Source: Diplonema papillatum | Lineage: Eukaryota > Euglenozoa > Diplonemea > Diplonemida > Diplonemidae | DNA: 64,000 bases | Assembly: GCA_030068145.1 (NCBI GenBank) | Contig: JAPJBO010000408.1 | Location: forward strand, 1-64,000 | Direction: 5' to 3' | Part shown: positions 33,936-44,738 of the stretch, one piece after another | Position numbering within the stretch: position 1 is the first letter of the stretch | Layout: each line of letters starts with the position of its first letter | Made by a program: the position numbers and the translations under genes | Notes under the pieces: generated by a model | What the model was told of the DNA's origin: nothing | Seen by the model: only the letters and a program-made list of their open reading frames with translations | Databases searched by the model: none

Positions 33936-36900
33936 TCAAGCTTGCAGCCGATCCGTCACTCGTGCAAAAGTGGTAAAAGGTTGTGTGAAGCATACCCGCC
34001 AAATGAAGATGCCTCCTTCGTCACCCACGGAGACGACGTATTCACCGTCAGGGCTGAATTTCGCCTTCTGGATGTTGCCGGAGTGCCCCAATCCAACCTG
34101 TAAGGGGGAGGTTTGGTCTCAGTTTTGGGTCCACGATCCGCTCGTAATACCCTCACACACAGGGGTTCTGGGGATTTCCAAGTCTTACTTGCCAGCCTGG
34201 TGCTGTGGTTGCCTTACGAGGCCAGCAAACCAGACGTCAGCCCTGGCTGGGAGGGGCCGCACTCAGCAACGGCCTGGAGGCTGGGGGTCGGCGCGCCCAC
34301 AATTTGTAGTCGTGCAAAGTCTACTGCTTTTGAACCATTCTTGACCGGCACCGACAGTGTCCCAATCCCGTAGATTTATTCAACGAAACCGCCACATCGC
34401 AAGCGGGTGTGCACAACCTTTCCTTTTTGGGGGTCGGTGCTCTCTTACTGGCCCATAACCCGCCATATCAGAACTTGAATACATAAGCAGCCACTGTTGC
34501 AGTTAACCAACACCAATTCTCACGACGCAACCAACGCTCCTTGCACGAGCGCTGCATTCACGCAGACGTAAAAATACATTCGCCTTTGTCTTTCTTTTGG
34601 TCTGAACAAGGCATACCTTTAAGACCACTCCTTCGTCGTAGTTCCAGAGCTTGAGGACTTTGTCTGCGCCGCCCGTGACGAAGTATCTGCCGTCAGGGCT
34701 GATGTCGAGCGTGTTGATCTCGCCGACCTTCGAGCCCTCCAGTTCGCGAATGGCGCTGCAGTCGAACGCGTCCCAGTACGTCACCTTCTTGTCGCTTCCG
34801 GTCGTGAGAATTTGACTCTCATCCGGGAAGTATTGCGTTGCCTGCAGTGGTGCAAAACGTTATTTTTCAGTCCTACCTCCGACTCCTAATTACCGGTAAC
34901 TTGCGCGCTAATCGATTCTGCAAAGATCGGATGAAAAGATCGGTGATTCCAATGCAAAATGGCTTCCATACCTTGAAGTACGTTTGAGCGTAGATGATGC
35001 CGCGCCTCATGAAGCGGTTGAGATCCCAGACGATGCAGCTGCCGTCATCGCTGGCGCTCACGCACTCGTTGTCGGAGCCTCGGATACAAATTGAGTTGAC
35101 GGTGGCCTTGTGCTCTTTCATGCTGGCTTCCATGGTCTGCGAGCTTGGCGAGATCCTCCACACCCGCACTTGCGAGTCAGCTCCACCGCTGAGCAATCGC
35201 TGGTTGTTGTTGTCAACGCACAGCGCCGTGACTCCAGTCAGCGGCCCGCTGATTCGTTTCATGCCGTGCGTCTTGTGCGCGTCGTGGATCACGTAAAGCT
35301 GTAGAGGGTTTGTGTCGTATACTTGTTTGACTGGCTGACGGACGGAAGGATTCGTTCGATCGATGGGCCCTCCAGGTGTAGCAGTAGTTTGAACTTAGTA
35401 TGCTGCAACCGCAACCACCTGTGACGAAAGACTACAACAGCCCTCCAGTAGCAGTAGCCTCGACATTATTCAGCCAAGCAGAGCCGTTGGTGACAGTTTA
35501 TCATCAACTTTATGTAGCATTTCGAAAACAGGAGATTTCCGGTCCGGATACCGCGCCGTGTTTCCTCGAAGAATTCGTGACACTCGGAGTGAACCTGCGC
35601 ACGAGCCCGCTCTTGCGTTTTCCACTCCCTTCCCCATCCGCCACTCATTTCTTCCATTCCCGTATCATGTGGCTTTCAGTTGGCTGGCTTCCATGCATCA
35701 GCGGATAGAACGCGGCAGACCCCTACGAGCTCAGAACAGATCGTCAGGTATTCCCCGCGTACCTTCCAGACACATTTCCGAACCCAAGTGGGGCCTATAC
35801 GCAGTAAACAACAGAGGGTCAAGAAGCCGGGGGTTTGGCAGTGTGCACAAGCGATGTGTTGTACTTGCCCTGTCTTGACTCAGTTGCGCACACTGCGCGC
35901 TCCCTGGCCCCTTTTGCGAGCTATCGAAGAAGTGTCAAAACGGGTGGGAAGAACTTCATATGCGACGTGACGTGTGGGTGTGGTATTCTCTTAATGTCAA
36001 GAAGAAAATGCCATCTTCACACACCAATTTGCCCGACTGCGGCCCGAAGGCGCGGATTTTTCCGTCGCTCCAACCGCTGACGATGGCCTTGCCGTCCTTC
36101 GTGAACGCCACCGCATTGCATTCGAGGTTCGCGACTTGAATGCGAAGGAGCTCCTGACTCGTCGCCGCGTTCCAAACACGGATGTCATGGTTGCTGCACG
36201 TGGCAAATAGCTCGCTGTAGCCGTAGGGATACGCAATGTCGTTGATGCGCTCGAAATGGCAGGTTTGCCGGAGCTCCTCTTTGAAGGTCTTCGCGTTCAA
36301 GTAGTAGACGTTCGACCGGCTCGTGCCGATGAAGTAGTGGTCGCCGTGCGCTGCCACGGACGTGACGGCGCCCTGTAGCCGGATGGACTTGACGATCTTC
36401 AAGTCTCGGGAAGACAGCAGCGACACTTCGCCGCCTCCGCTGCCCACGAGCACATCACCGGAGTCGGTCAGCGTGCAGCAGATGATGCCCTGCACCAAGT
36501 TTCGGGTCGGGCCATTGAACTTGAAGGAGTACGGTTCCCGGAGCTGAATGCACACCAAATCGCCCGTCGACGTGCCGACGAAGGCGTAGCTGTCCGTTGG
36601 CTCGATGACGACAGTTCGGTACACACGTTTCATGGTGCCGACATTGACGTCCGTGGGGTGGATTTTCCGGTTGGCAACGTCAACGTCCCACACACGAAGT
36701 ATGCCTTGCCCACCGGTAACCAGCTTCGTGTTGTCGTTGTTGTAGAACGCGATGCACATAGACAAGTCCGAGGACGCGGGTCCGCCGCATAGAGGCCGGC
36801 CGGTGCTCAGGTCCCAGACGACGAGCGTGTTGTCGTCTTGCCCGCCGAGGGAAGCGAGGTACTGCTCGTCGTGGGAGAAGGCGAGGGCTTGAACCTTCAC

Positions 36901-37239
36901 CTTGTGCAGGGTCATGCGGAAAATCAGCTTCTGCGACGCATACTCGAAGACGCAGATGTCGGCTTGGAAGCCCATGTGGGTGGTCTGCCCCGAGGCGACG
37001 TACTGCCCGCTGCGCGAGATGGCCACGCAGTTGACCTTGTCGCTGTGCCCCAGCAGGAACTCGTTCGCGCGCGGGTTTCCGATTTCGCGGATGACCAGGC
37101 ACGAGCCGAGGGCGTATATCAGGTGCTGCCCGTCCGGGTGGATGTGCATCCCGCCGGCGACGGTGCCGCCGAACCCGACGACAGACTCCAGCTTCAATTT
37201 CGGCGCTTTCGCGACGTCGAGGTTCAACGTGGTCGCCAT
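33936..37239 (-). CDS. CFAP52: Cilia- and flagella-associated protein 52 (WD-repeat)
   Basis: Four exons (37239-36025, 35298-34972, 34841-34617, 34097-33936), all joined in phase 0 at GT-AG, give 642 residues. Human CFAP52 (WDR16) is about 620. It is a double beta-propeller protein inside ciliary doublet microtubules. Repeated WD signatures are visible: LGHSDKVNCVAIS, CIVWDLNRFMRR and VTGGADKVLKLWNYDEG. The junction PQSGKL/LYVIHDAHKTHG parallels the human ESGRLMYVINNAH, which supports the first splice. A GTATGC donor just before the stop could add another exon. Its presence implies a motile flagellated stage. Confidence 0.95.
35515..35700 (+). repeat. Dispersed repeat in CFAP52 intron 1, inverted partner at 61020-61215
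   Basis: About 180 bp, from AAACAGGAGATTTCCGG through CGAAGAATTCGTGAC to ATGTGGCTTTCAGTTG, recur in reverse orientation at 61020-61215 with roughly one change in eight. The frame CFLEEFVTLGVN is kept in both copies. It may be the remnant of a mobile-element ORF. Confidence 0.8.
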
Positions 37240-39584
37240 CTTGTTGGGTCGACGACTTGCAGTTGCCTTGTGTTGTGTTGCGGGTAAATGAAGCTACGCA
37301 CAGTTTTTCTCGGTGCTGGAGCACACCGCGTAGTATTGTAAAACTGTGGGTGTACTGCCCCTGGAACTTCATAGAATCGCTTGCGACCACCGCGCAATAG
37401 GGACGAGATGGCACTTCACACGTTGAGCCAGAAGGCGCAACCAGCGTTTCTTCTTGTCAGTTTCGCAAACCCGTTCAAGGATCCGTGAGTTATGTCTCCG
37501 ATGGACAGGAATGGCGGGTTTGGGGTTCTATTTTCGTTACAACAGGGCGGCGCAATGTTGATATTCGACTCTGTCTAGCCCTAGGACACAGCACATACGA
37601 GCCCCGACTTTCCATTTTCGTGCAAACCCGTGGGCAAACAAGGAAATGGGAAACGAGCGGACGGAGAACACGGGAGTCACAGTATGATACCGTACATAAA
37701 ATAACAAGTGGTGTCGACCTGGGTGGCACGCCCCGGCACTGGAATGAAGGACGGGAAGGCGGAAGCTCCCTGAAGAAAGAGGACCAGCTGCGTGCGCGCG
37801 CACGCAAAAAGGACAAATAAAGCGAAGCAAAGAAAAACAAAAAACGGACAAAAAAAATCGGCGCAGGCCTGACATTCGCATCTTTGCTTTTCGTTTTTTT
37901 TTCTTTCAGGCACCGCTCCTCTTCTTCGTATCCTGTTTTTTTTTGATTGCAATATTCACAGCCAGAAAGACTACTCCGAAACTCAGGGCTGGCTTGGTGT
38001 GCGCACAGCCCATAGCGCCTGTTTCGTCGCAGCTCGTCCGCATTGAAGCGGAAGGGTGAGGCTCCGTGGGCAGAAACATTTGCAACTAAGCCCGACACTA
38101 TCGATGGTCGACATTGCGTTGGTGACCAGCTAAGGGCCGAGTCAAAAGTACAGACGACTCATGGTTGCTGTCGGTAAATGTCCTGCGCAGCAACAGTTCC
38201 GAGCTGCAGAACGGAACCATCACGTACAGATACCAGACGGTTTCTGTCACGTTCAGCCGGAGAAGTAGTTGCCGCGGTTGCTGTGCTTGTCACAGCCTAC
38301 TAGCAAAATAATCCGGTGAAGGAAGCCCGGAAAACGCTGCAACGCGCCCTTTGGCACTCGTCTTGCCGTTGGCGACTTCGGCGCTACTATGCCCCACGTC
38401 TCACGGCATCCACGGCCTGTCCTGCGCAGCTTGCTAGGAGCAGCGGCAGGTTGAAGCAGGTTCACGTTGCGCAGTGGCTCAGTGGCTGAGTGTCTCAGTA
38501 CGCGGCGACTCTTGTTGCATGCCACGTCGCGCTGTGTGTGTGTGTTTTTGTGTCGGCGTTGAACGCTTGTCGGTCCGGGTCGACCTTTCTTTTGAGGTGG
38601 AATTCCTTTATATCCCAACACTTGACATTTTGTTCCCTTGTATCCCATTGGGATTGCTTTGCCCAAGGTAATCCCATTGGGATAAAAGGGAGTTGAAGTA
38701 TGGCTAAAGATAAAGTGGTGTCACCTGAGGGGGTAATCTCAGGGCCGCCCACGTGATAAGCCGTTAAGCATTGAGTTCTTTTAAGTACATGAACCACATG
38801 GATTAGCATGCACTGCATGCCGTTAAGCAGAGTGAACTTGAAATGCAGGTGCCAGCTTGCATTAAGCACCGGCTGCCGGCTTATCCCGTGACACCTTTTA
38901 TATGTACATTATTGAAAGAGTAGCGTTGGCACTCTTACAGGTTCGTTCCCTCGTAGCTCGCCGGGAACGGGCTCCAGTGAAACTGGGTATGTTACCGTTT
39001 CAGGTTTGGATTTTGGGAGCATTGCCTCATGTGAATTCTGAGACCAATTTCCCCCAGAAATGGTGAACCAGCTTTGGTGACCGCTGTTCCGCAGTGAACA
39101 CATCGATATGTTTCCCGACTTGCGGATCGTGCTCGGTCATTTGAAGGGGCGCGGACAGTCGACGAGTGGTCTGGTTAGAAATTCACCTTCTTTTGATTGT
39201 GACTTTTCCTATTCCCCCTTTTTCCTACAGGAAACTGCAGAGTGAACGAGATGGCTAGTGCTGGTTCCCGTGTTGGCGACAATAAGGATTCGGTACTCGC
39301 GTGTATAGCCCCTGGCCCTCAATGCCTCTCGAAAGTCCGCTGAGGTACCCAAAGGACCAAAGGACTTTTGGCTAGGGTATCAATTGAGATTCCTGGGGTT
39401 TCCAGATGCTGACCGTTTGTAGGGCGTCATTTTGGGAACTGTGATGCAGTCGCTTGCGTGTCGTTTCGGTGTCGTTTTCGCCGGTTTTTGGGGCTCGGGG
39501 CGGAGCTGCACCTTCGCAACGGTGTCCAAAGAAGATTTTGGTGCTCGCCGCCCATATAGTATTCCCCGCACCTCACAGTGTATA
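37240..39584. other. Intergenic with one MITE
   Basis: This contains the CFAP52 promoter side and a 179-bp MITE (38717-38895). Twice-repeated ATCCCATTGGGAT palindromes lie at about 38643 and 38669, just left of the MITE. Minus frames at 37490-38098 are A/T-run rich and not convincing. Confidence 0.5.
38717..38895. mobile_element. MITE with GGTGTCAC termini
   Basis: It starts GGTGTCAC and ends GTGACACC. The next bases, GATAAGCCG on one side and GGATAAGCCGGCAGCCGG on the other, continue the inverted similarity. The inner core AGCATTGAGTTCTTTTAAGT with CATGAACCACATGGATTAGC also occurs twice at 51.5-52.1 kb. No ORF is present. The 9-bp flanks do not match. Confidence 0.8.
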
Positions 39585-40572
39585 TCACAGCACGGAAACA
39601 TTAAATTCGCACCTGATGGGCATGGAACGCTTCGTCCTGTTTGCCCACGTGTAGATCGGCTTCAGCTGGCGCTTGCGCTTGCCCATGTCGTCACCGTGGG
39701 GCTCCGAGGGCATGTGCGGCGGGTACGTGCCGAAGGTGTTGTGCAGGTTCGTCCGCAGGTTCGTCGTCGGCTTCGCGATGAGCGGCTTGGCCACCCTCGG
39801 CGGCGGCACGGTGACCATCTGCGGCCCGCTGTGGATGTTTCCGTCGAAGAGCCCGCCGCACTTGCCCGCCCGCAGCCGGCACGGCTTCGGCGGCCGCAGC
39901 GCGCCCGAGTCACCGGGGCCGATGTGCTCGTACGGCGCGGCTTTGGTCGGCGGCTTCCCCGCGTGGAAGTGCGCGCCCGCCTGGAACGGCTTCGCCGCCG
40001 CCGCCGTCGGCGGCCCCAGCGGCTGGTACGGATACGAGCTGAACGCATCAACGCCCTTTCCAGTCCAAGGCCGATCCCGCCTTGCCTTGCCTGACGGCGG
40101 GAGCGGCGCCGTGTCCAACGCGAGGGCCCCGCCGCCGCAGCTGTCGGCGGGGCCCGTGCGGAGGTGGGTGTTCATGCCGCCGCCGCCGGGCCGGTGGAAA
40201 TAGTTCGGGTCCGGCAGGCCGGTCGTGTCGTCTGTGTTGTAGATCTCGGGCTGGAACTGGCCCTGCGCCCGCAGGTCGTGGAAGGGGCACGACTCCTTCT
40301 GCCTCGTCTCCGCATCGAACTTCCGGAACGGGAACGTCACGTGCCGGTTGTGCGTCGCCCAATGCGAATTGAAGTCGCGCGGCAGCGGCTGTTTAAGAAG
40401 TTGGATGAGAGAAAGAGAGAGAGACGAGTTAGAGTGCAGGGACCACCTCTCAAGGAGTTTCCGGTCTCCGCACTTCGGCACGTACTTCTACGGTGCGCGT
40501 GTACCAAAACAAATAAAGCAATAGGATGCATACCCCCGTGTGCGTTCGCGACTCAAAGCGTCCCTCCGTCAT
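39585..40572 (-). CDS. Proline/glycine-rich protein, unknown (possibly ciliary)
   Basis: The model has a 13-codon first exon (40572-40534, MTEGRFESRTHTG), a 145-bp intron, and a second exon from 40388 to the stop at 39585, in phase 0, giving 280 residues. The protein is rich in Pro, Gly, His and aromatic residues. It has short blocks such as PDPNYFHRPGGGG and TFGTYPPHMPS, with basic ends, and no enzyme motif. Such composition is common in microtubule-inner and other axonemal proteins, but I cannot name a family. A donor at GTGCGA near the C-terminus (after RSMPIR) could add an exon. The intron is an R1 element. Confidence 0.55.
40389..40533 (-). repeat. R1 introner-like element equal to an intron
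   Basis: The whole 145-bp intron reads GTATGCATCC, then ACGCGCACCGTAGAAGTACG, GAGACCGGAAACTCC, GGTCCCTGCACTCTAACTCG, a C/T run, and CTTCTTAAACAG. It is the short form of R1, and it is the clearest case in which repeat and intron have the same limits. Confidence 0.7.
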
Positions 40573-41425
40573 TGTGCTCAAACTGTTGCCAGTCCGGTAA
40601 TCCTGTTCGAGAAGCGTTTAAAAAAACGGAAGTCGCACCCTCAACTCTGCAAGAAGATTTGCACCTCGCTGCCGAGTCGTTGGCAGTTGCATGCGAGCCC
40701 CCATTCGCACAAGTGGCAACGTCTTCGTTATCTCTGCGACAAATACGTGCGGGAGCAACACTTGGAGCAACTGTCATGAAGACAGGTTCTAGTAGGAGCT
40801 CTTTTGTTTGTCACATCCTAACCAGGCTGGAAAACGCACGCCGAGTCTATTCGAACAGCGCTTGTCGTACAACGCAAGAGCTAGAAACGGGCAAAAACGG
40901 CAGGTATTCGAGAACAAGGGAAGCAACGCATTCGTGTCCGGCCCTTTGTAGAGAGAACGAGCTAAAGTGCAGGGACCAAGTTTCCGCTCACGTGCACAGT
41001 GAGATCCAGCCTCAGAAGCTGGTGTGTATTTTTGAATCGATGAGGGAGACGAGACGACGGCTGCTTTGAGGCGACTAACGGGCCCGGCAACTTTCACGAG
41101 GTGCAACGGACGTAGATTTTTTGTATCCTTGAGACCAAACCTTTCCACGAGAAAGAGAGAGGAATTGGCCTTTGACCATCCTTGTGAATCTTCGTCCAGT
41201 AGTCCGGCTGCGACAGCTTGTTGAATTCTTGACTTCGCGGGGGCATGTGCCGCCTCGCGCACAGCTGTCGTCTTGTGTAAAAAGGGTCTACCAAACGATC
41301 CCGCCTGTTGGATAGGGCGGCGGGCACGGCGAGGTAGCGGTGGGAGGAATGAGCGGTGGGAGGAATGGTTGTTTGCATTTTTGTGACAAATGAGGGTACG
41401 TGGAATTGAGACGAAGCGAGGGTTT
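40573..41425. other. Intergenic with an R1 fragment and an exon-like stretch
   Basis: A short R1 remnant (GAGCTAAAGTGCAGGGACCA) lies near 40955-41010. On the minus strand, 41246 to about 41175 reads MPPRSQEFNKLSQPDYWTK and looks exon-like, ending before GTCAAAGG, but no phase-matching partner exon was found. The remainder shows nothing. Confidence 0.4.
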
Positions 41426-41926
41426 TCACTTCGCAGCTTCTTTGCACGAGGAGACCGCCTCCTCATCCATGGCGCCGATGACGGTCAGAATCAGCTCCTT
41501 GCCGGCAGTCCAGCCTGCCTTGATCAACTTGGATACATCTGCGTCCTTCGGCATTGCCAAATCTTCACGAACATCGCCTTCGTAGGTCAACAGCGACAGC
41601 TGCTCGCCCTTATCTGTAATGTCCAACAGTGTGTACTCAGTGCGAGTCATCTTTGGAGCGTCCATGTTATGCGACGTGGGGCAAAGCTCTTCCAACTTCT
41701 TGTTTGTGAATACGTCGATGCCGACAATGTGTGCCTTCGCATGTCCATGCTTGCCTGTCTTTGATGTAGTGTACTCGATGATCTTGCACGGGCGGCCTTT
41801 GATCACGCAGTGCATGCTCTTCTTCAATGCACCGGCCTGGATAGGATACGTCTTCGAAGCTCCGGCGTCGCCACCCGCGACGTACTCTTCAGCTGAGTGA
41901 TCGGCGGCGGTGGTGGGAAACTTCAT
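41426..41926 (-). CDS. EIF5A: Translation factor eIF5A
   Basis: An intronless gene codes for 166 residues, close to the usual 155-160. eIF5A binds the ribosomal E site and relieves stalling, for example at proline runs; its activity needs hypusine. The modification loop TSKTGKHGHAKAH is intact, with Lys59 as the hypusine site, followed by HIVGIDVFTNKK and CPTSHNMDAP. The C-terminal OB fold begins near TEYTLLDI. The N-terminal residues 1-25 are slightly longer and more acidic than in animals. Intron loss or retroposition could explain the lack of introns. Confidence 0.96.
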   Translation of the reverse strand: MKFPTTAADHSAEEYVAGGDAGASKTYPIQAGALKKSMHCVIKGRPCKIIEYTTSKTGKHGHAKAHIVGIDVFTNKKLEELCPTSHNMDAPKMTRTEYTLLDITDKGEQLSLLTYEGDVREDLAMPKDADVSKLIKAGWTAGKELILTVIGAMDEEAVSSCKEAAK

Positions 41927-43775
41927 AATTCGGGTTTAATGGGGACAATATATCCTGTATGAAAGTTGGAGTGGGCCCAATAACAGTAACGCCGCTTGTA
42001 GTGGCCCAGTAACCACTTTCGAGCTCATCGTGGAGCCGCCGATCGTAGGTTTTTTGTGCTTTACACTGACTCGATGGCCTACGATTTCACATCTGCATCG
42101 TGTAGACGATAACGGCCCCGACGTGACAACAGAGGAGGGGGGCCGTGGGGCCCATTATGATTTAAGGGGTTCTCATGATCTTATGTACGGACGTGATGCA
42201 ATCCGACAGTTGAGACGCTGGTGAGAGGTTCTGTCGTATTCGTGAGGCTTTAGCTCGTAGCTACTGTGCACTTCCCTTTTTTGACGATCGTCTCCGACTG
42301 CCACATCTGCCCGCAGATCCGCTTTCGTTTCTGCTTCTTCGGCAGTAAAACACTTCGCTCGGCGGACGCGATTCGGATCCAAGTTCACAGAAAAGGTCTG
42401 CTCTCGAGCAGAAACCGCCCATCAATTGGATGGACAGCAACGTGCGCTTCTCCTTCTTCTTGCTTCCTTTTTCGTCCGATTCTCCTTTTCTACTCTCCTT
42501 TTCTGTTGATCTGGTCGGCATATGCTCCCCTGGCGAGCGCTGACGCTGCAGCAGTCTTCGACAGCACTGCTGAGCTGCGGAGGCTCAACGTTTGAACGAG
42601 GTGCAATCGTTCATGGGTCAGCTCCACCTCTATCGACGCTGCCGCGCGTTTCATTCACGGTCTCGTGCGGACAAAGCTAGGTATGAACCTGCATCCGACA
42701 ACGCTTGTTCCGGGACTTCCCCTGTCTTCAAATCTCCGACACCCAAAACTGAAAGCTTGACGCTACGCGTAGGTATTTGTGCAATCAAATTGCTCGTTGA
42801 GCCAAACGGCGCTCTAGAAGAGCAAGACAGGGGGACACCGACCGCAGCGGACTGGAAGTGCAGTGTGCTACGAGGCATTGCCGTGCGAGAAAGGAAAAAC
42901 CACCACGCGGGTTTGCTGACACTTGCTGTCGTTGGCGGAAAAGAAAGAAGAAACCGAAACAACGCCACGCTCTGCTGTGTCAAGGCGGGCCACACTCTTT
43001 GAGAGATGGTGATGCGACTCTGTATGTCAGCTCCCGGTGCCTGCTAACCGCCATCGGTTAGCCATGTTCAGGATCGAGTCAGCCTTCGATGAGGAACCGG
43101 GCAACGCTAACGAGGCAGATAAATGCTCGCACGTGCCATTAGGACGATTGGTGCGCGAGGATTATTGCAGGCCACCGCCTGGCTGCATTGCAGTGAAGAG
43201 CTTCCTTCTCTAGAGAGTCTTTTCGCAGGTGTGTACATTAAAGCACATGTTCCATCGAAAACTGCACAGTATGCCAGTTGTGATGGGCGAACTAGAAGGT
43301 ATGCAGAAGGGTATACGTTATTGCTCAGCGTCTAGCGCGTTTTACTGAATGCCTTGTTCTGCAGCATTCGGAGACGACCACATAGAGAAAGGTTTGGAAA
43401 CGTGAATCGTGCTAGAATTGCAGCGAGCTCACTGGGCCGAGGCGCATTGGCCCTTGGTCAATGACCTAGGAGCCTGCGTATTCGGGAGATTTCTCATGCC
43501 GCACCCGCGATCGCCGGTCCCGAATGGCGTCTTCCAAGCGTGACTGCTTGCGGACGGCTCGCCGCCCGCGGCGGAGGGTGCAAGGCAAACAACGTTCAGC
43601 CCCAAAACCCGCAAAGAAAAGCTTGCTATACGAAGAAAGACTTCGCTTTTCTTAAACCAGCCACATCCTCAAGGCTGTGTGAGGTTCTCCCCATCGACTT
43701 TCGCGTTTGCGGGTTTGCGAAACTGAGAGAGAGAGGGGGATTCGGGTCGCGTGCGGGTCGGGGAGATGAACTCGC
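41927..43775. other. Intergenic, no gene seen
   Basis: This contains the eIF5A promoter side and the 3' flank of the RRM gene. A GA-rich run near 43722 could be a short R1 end. The minus frame 43429-43614 might hold a last RRM exon if the stop-overlapping donor at 43779 is used, but no match was confirmed. Confidence 0.45.
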
Positions 43776-44738
43776 TTACCACAGGTTCTCAGCCGGCTCC
43801 GGTTTGTAGGTCCTCTCGCGCCTGTCCTCACGCCTGTCTTCGCGCCTGTCGTCGCGCCTGTCTTCCCTTCGGGTCGGCGGGCCCTCGTCGCGCGCCCTGC
43901 TGATGGGGGCGGGCAGCTGCTTCGCCGGTTGCAGCTCGGTTTTGGCGAACTCGACGCGGAGCCCGGCGCTGCCTTCGTCGAAGAGGTACCCGCTCAGCAT
44001 TTCCTTGGCGTACTCGGCGTCCCGCACCGAGTTGAAGCGAGCGAAGCACATCACTTTCCCGGGGCCCTTCGGGAACACAGCGCACGTCCGGAACCCCGGG
44101 AACGGGAAGAAGATGTCTGTTTTTAGAGTGAAAGTTCGCTTGAGGATCCAGGGTTTCAAGGTCTCCTGGCGACCATCGTCGAAAAGGTTCCTTTAGGGTA
44201 TCGTATAAATGTGCATATCGTTCCTGCGGTAGTAACAGTGCGTGCGCGTGTGTGTGTCTTTGTTGCCTGCCGACTCTTCTTCTCGACTAATTCTGGTTTG
44301 CGCAGCTTACACCCGTTTCATCCCGGTCGGATGGAAGTGGGTGCCAACAAGACCCAAGATCGGCGAGGTATGGTACAAGGTATAGTGTGCGCGCTTCCTG
44401 CCAAGTGGTGCGAAGAACATCACTTGGCAGGACGCGCGCACTCTGTTACTACCGCAGGAACACTGTGTGGAAACGCATCGAGCGGGGTCGGTTTTCCAAC
44501 ACGACAAAGAAGTGCGTAGTTTTAGAGTTAAAGTTCGCTTGAAATTCCGGTTTGTTGGAGGGTTGATAGACATACGTCGGACTTCTCGATCGCTGGCGTC
44601 TGCCGGCACGTTGCCAACGAACAGCGTGGAGCTACTCTTCGTCGTGTCTCTGTCCCTGCCACGGGAGCCCCTGGGCTCTCTGTCGCGACTCATGTTCCTG
44701 GGGTTCTTTCCTTTTTCCGCGGTTTTCGGGGCAGCCAC
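43776..44738 (-). CDS. RRM RNA-binding protein with RD-repeat tail
   Basis: Exon 1 (44738-44576) and exon 2 (44116-43776) join in phase 1, giving 167 residues. The RRM spans about residues 37-115: RNP2 is LFVGNV in exon 1, and RNP1 is KVMCFARF in exon 2. The intron splits the RRM after the first helix (SDREVR). The N-terminus is RS/RG/RD-rich. The C-terminal tail repeats REDRRDDRREDRRE, as in splicing-related proteins. A role in pre-mRNA processing is inferred. The stop codon TAA overlaps a strong donor (GTAAGC at 43779), so a longer spliced form is possible. Confidence 0.85.
44117..44575. repeat. RRM intron built of R3/R2 repeats and nested foldbacks
   Basis: The intron is 459 bp. R3 motifs (TTTAGAGT-AAAGTTCGCTTGA) lie about 5 bp and 55 bp from its two ends, in the same orientation (44120 and 44519). 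Between them an R2 copy (44166-44290) is followed by an inverted piece of itself. The outer arms are TTCCTGCGGTAGTAACAG at 44221-44238 and its exact complement at 44443-44460. The inner arms are 44387-44407 and 44421-44441. The intron RNA could fold into a long hairpin. Confidence 0.8.

Noticed and set aside
39585..40572. CFAP96 (C4orf47) orthologue
   Set aside because: The C-terminal composition is slightly similar, but the N-terminus lacks the expected family motifs.
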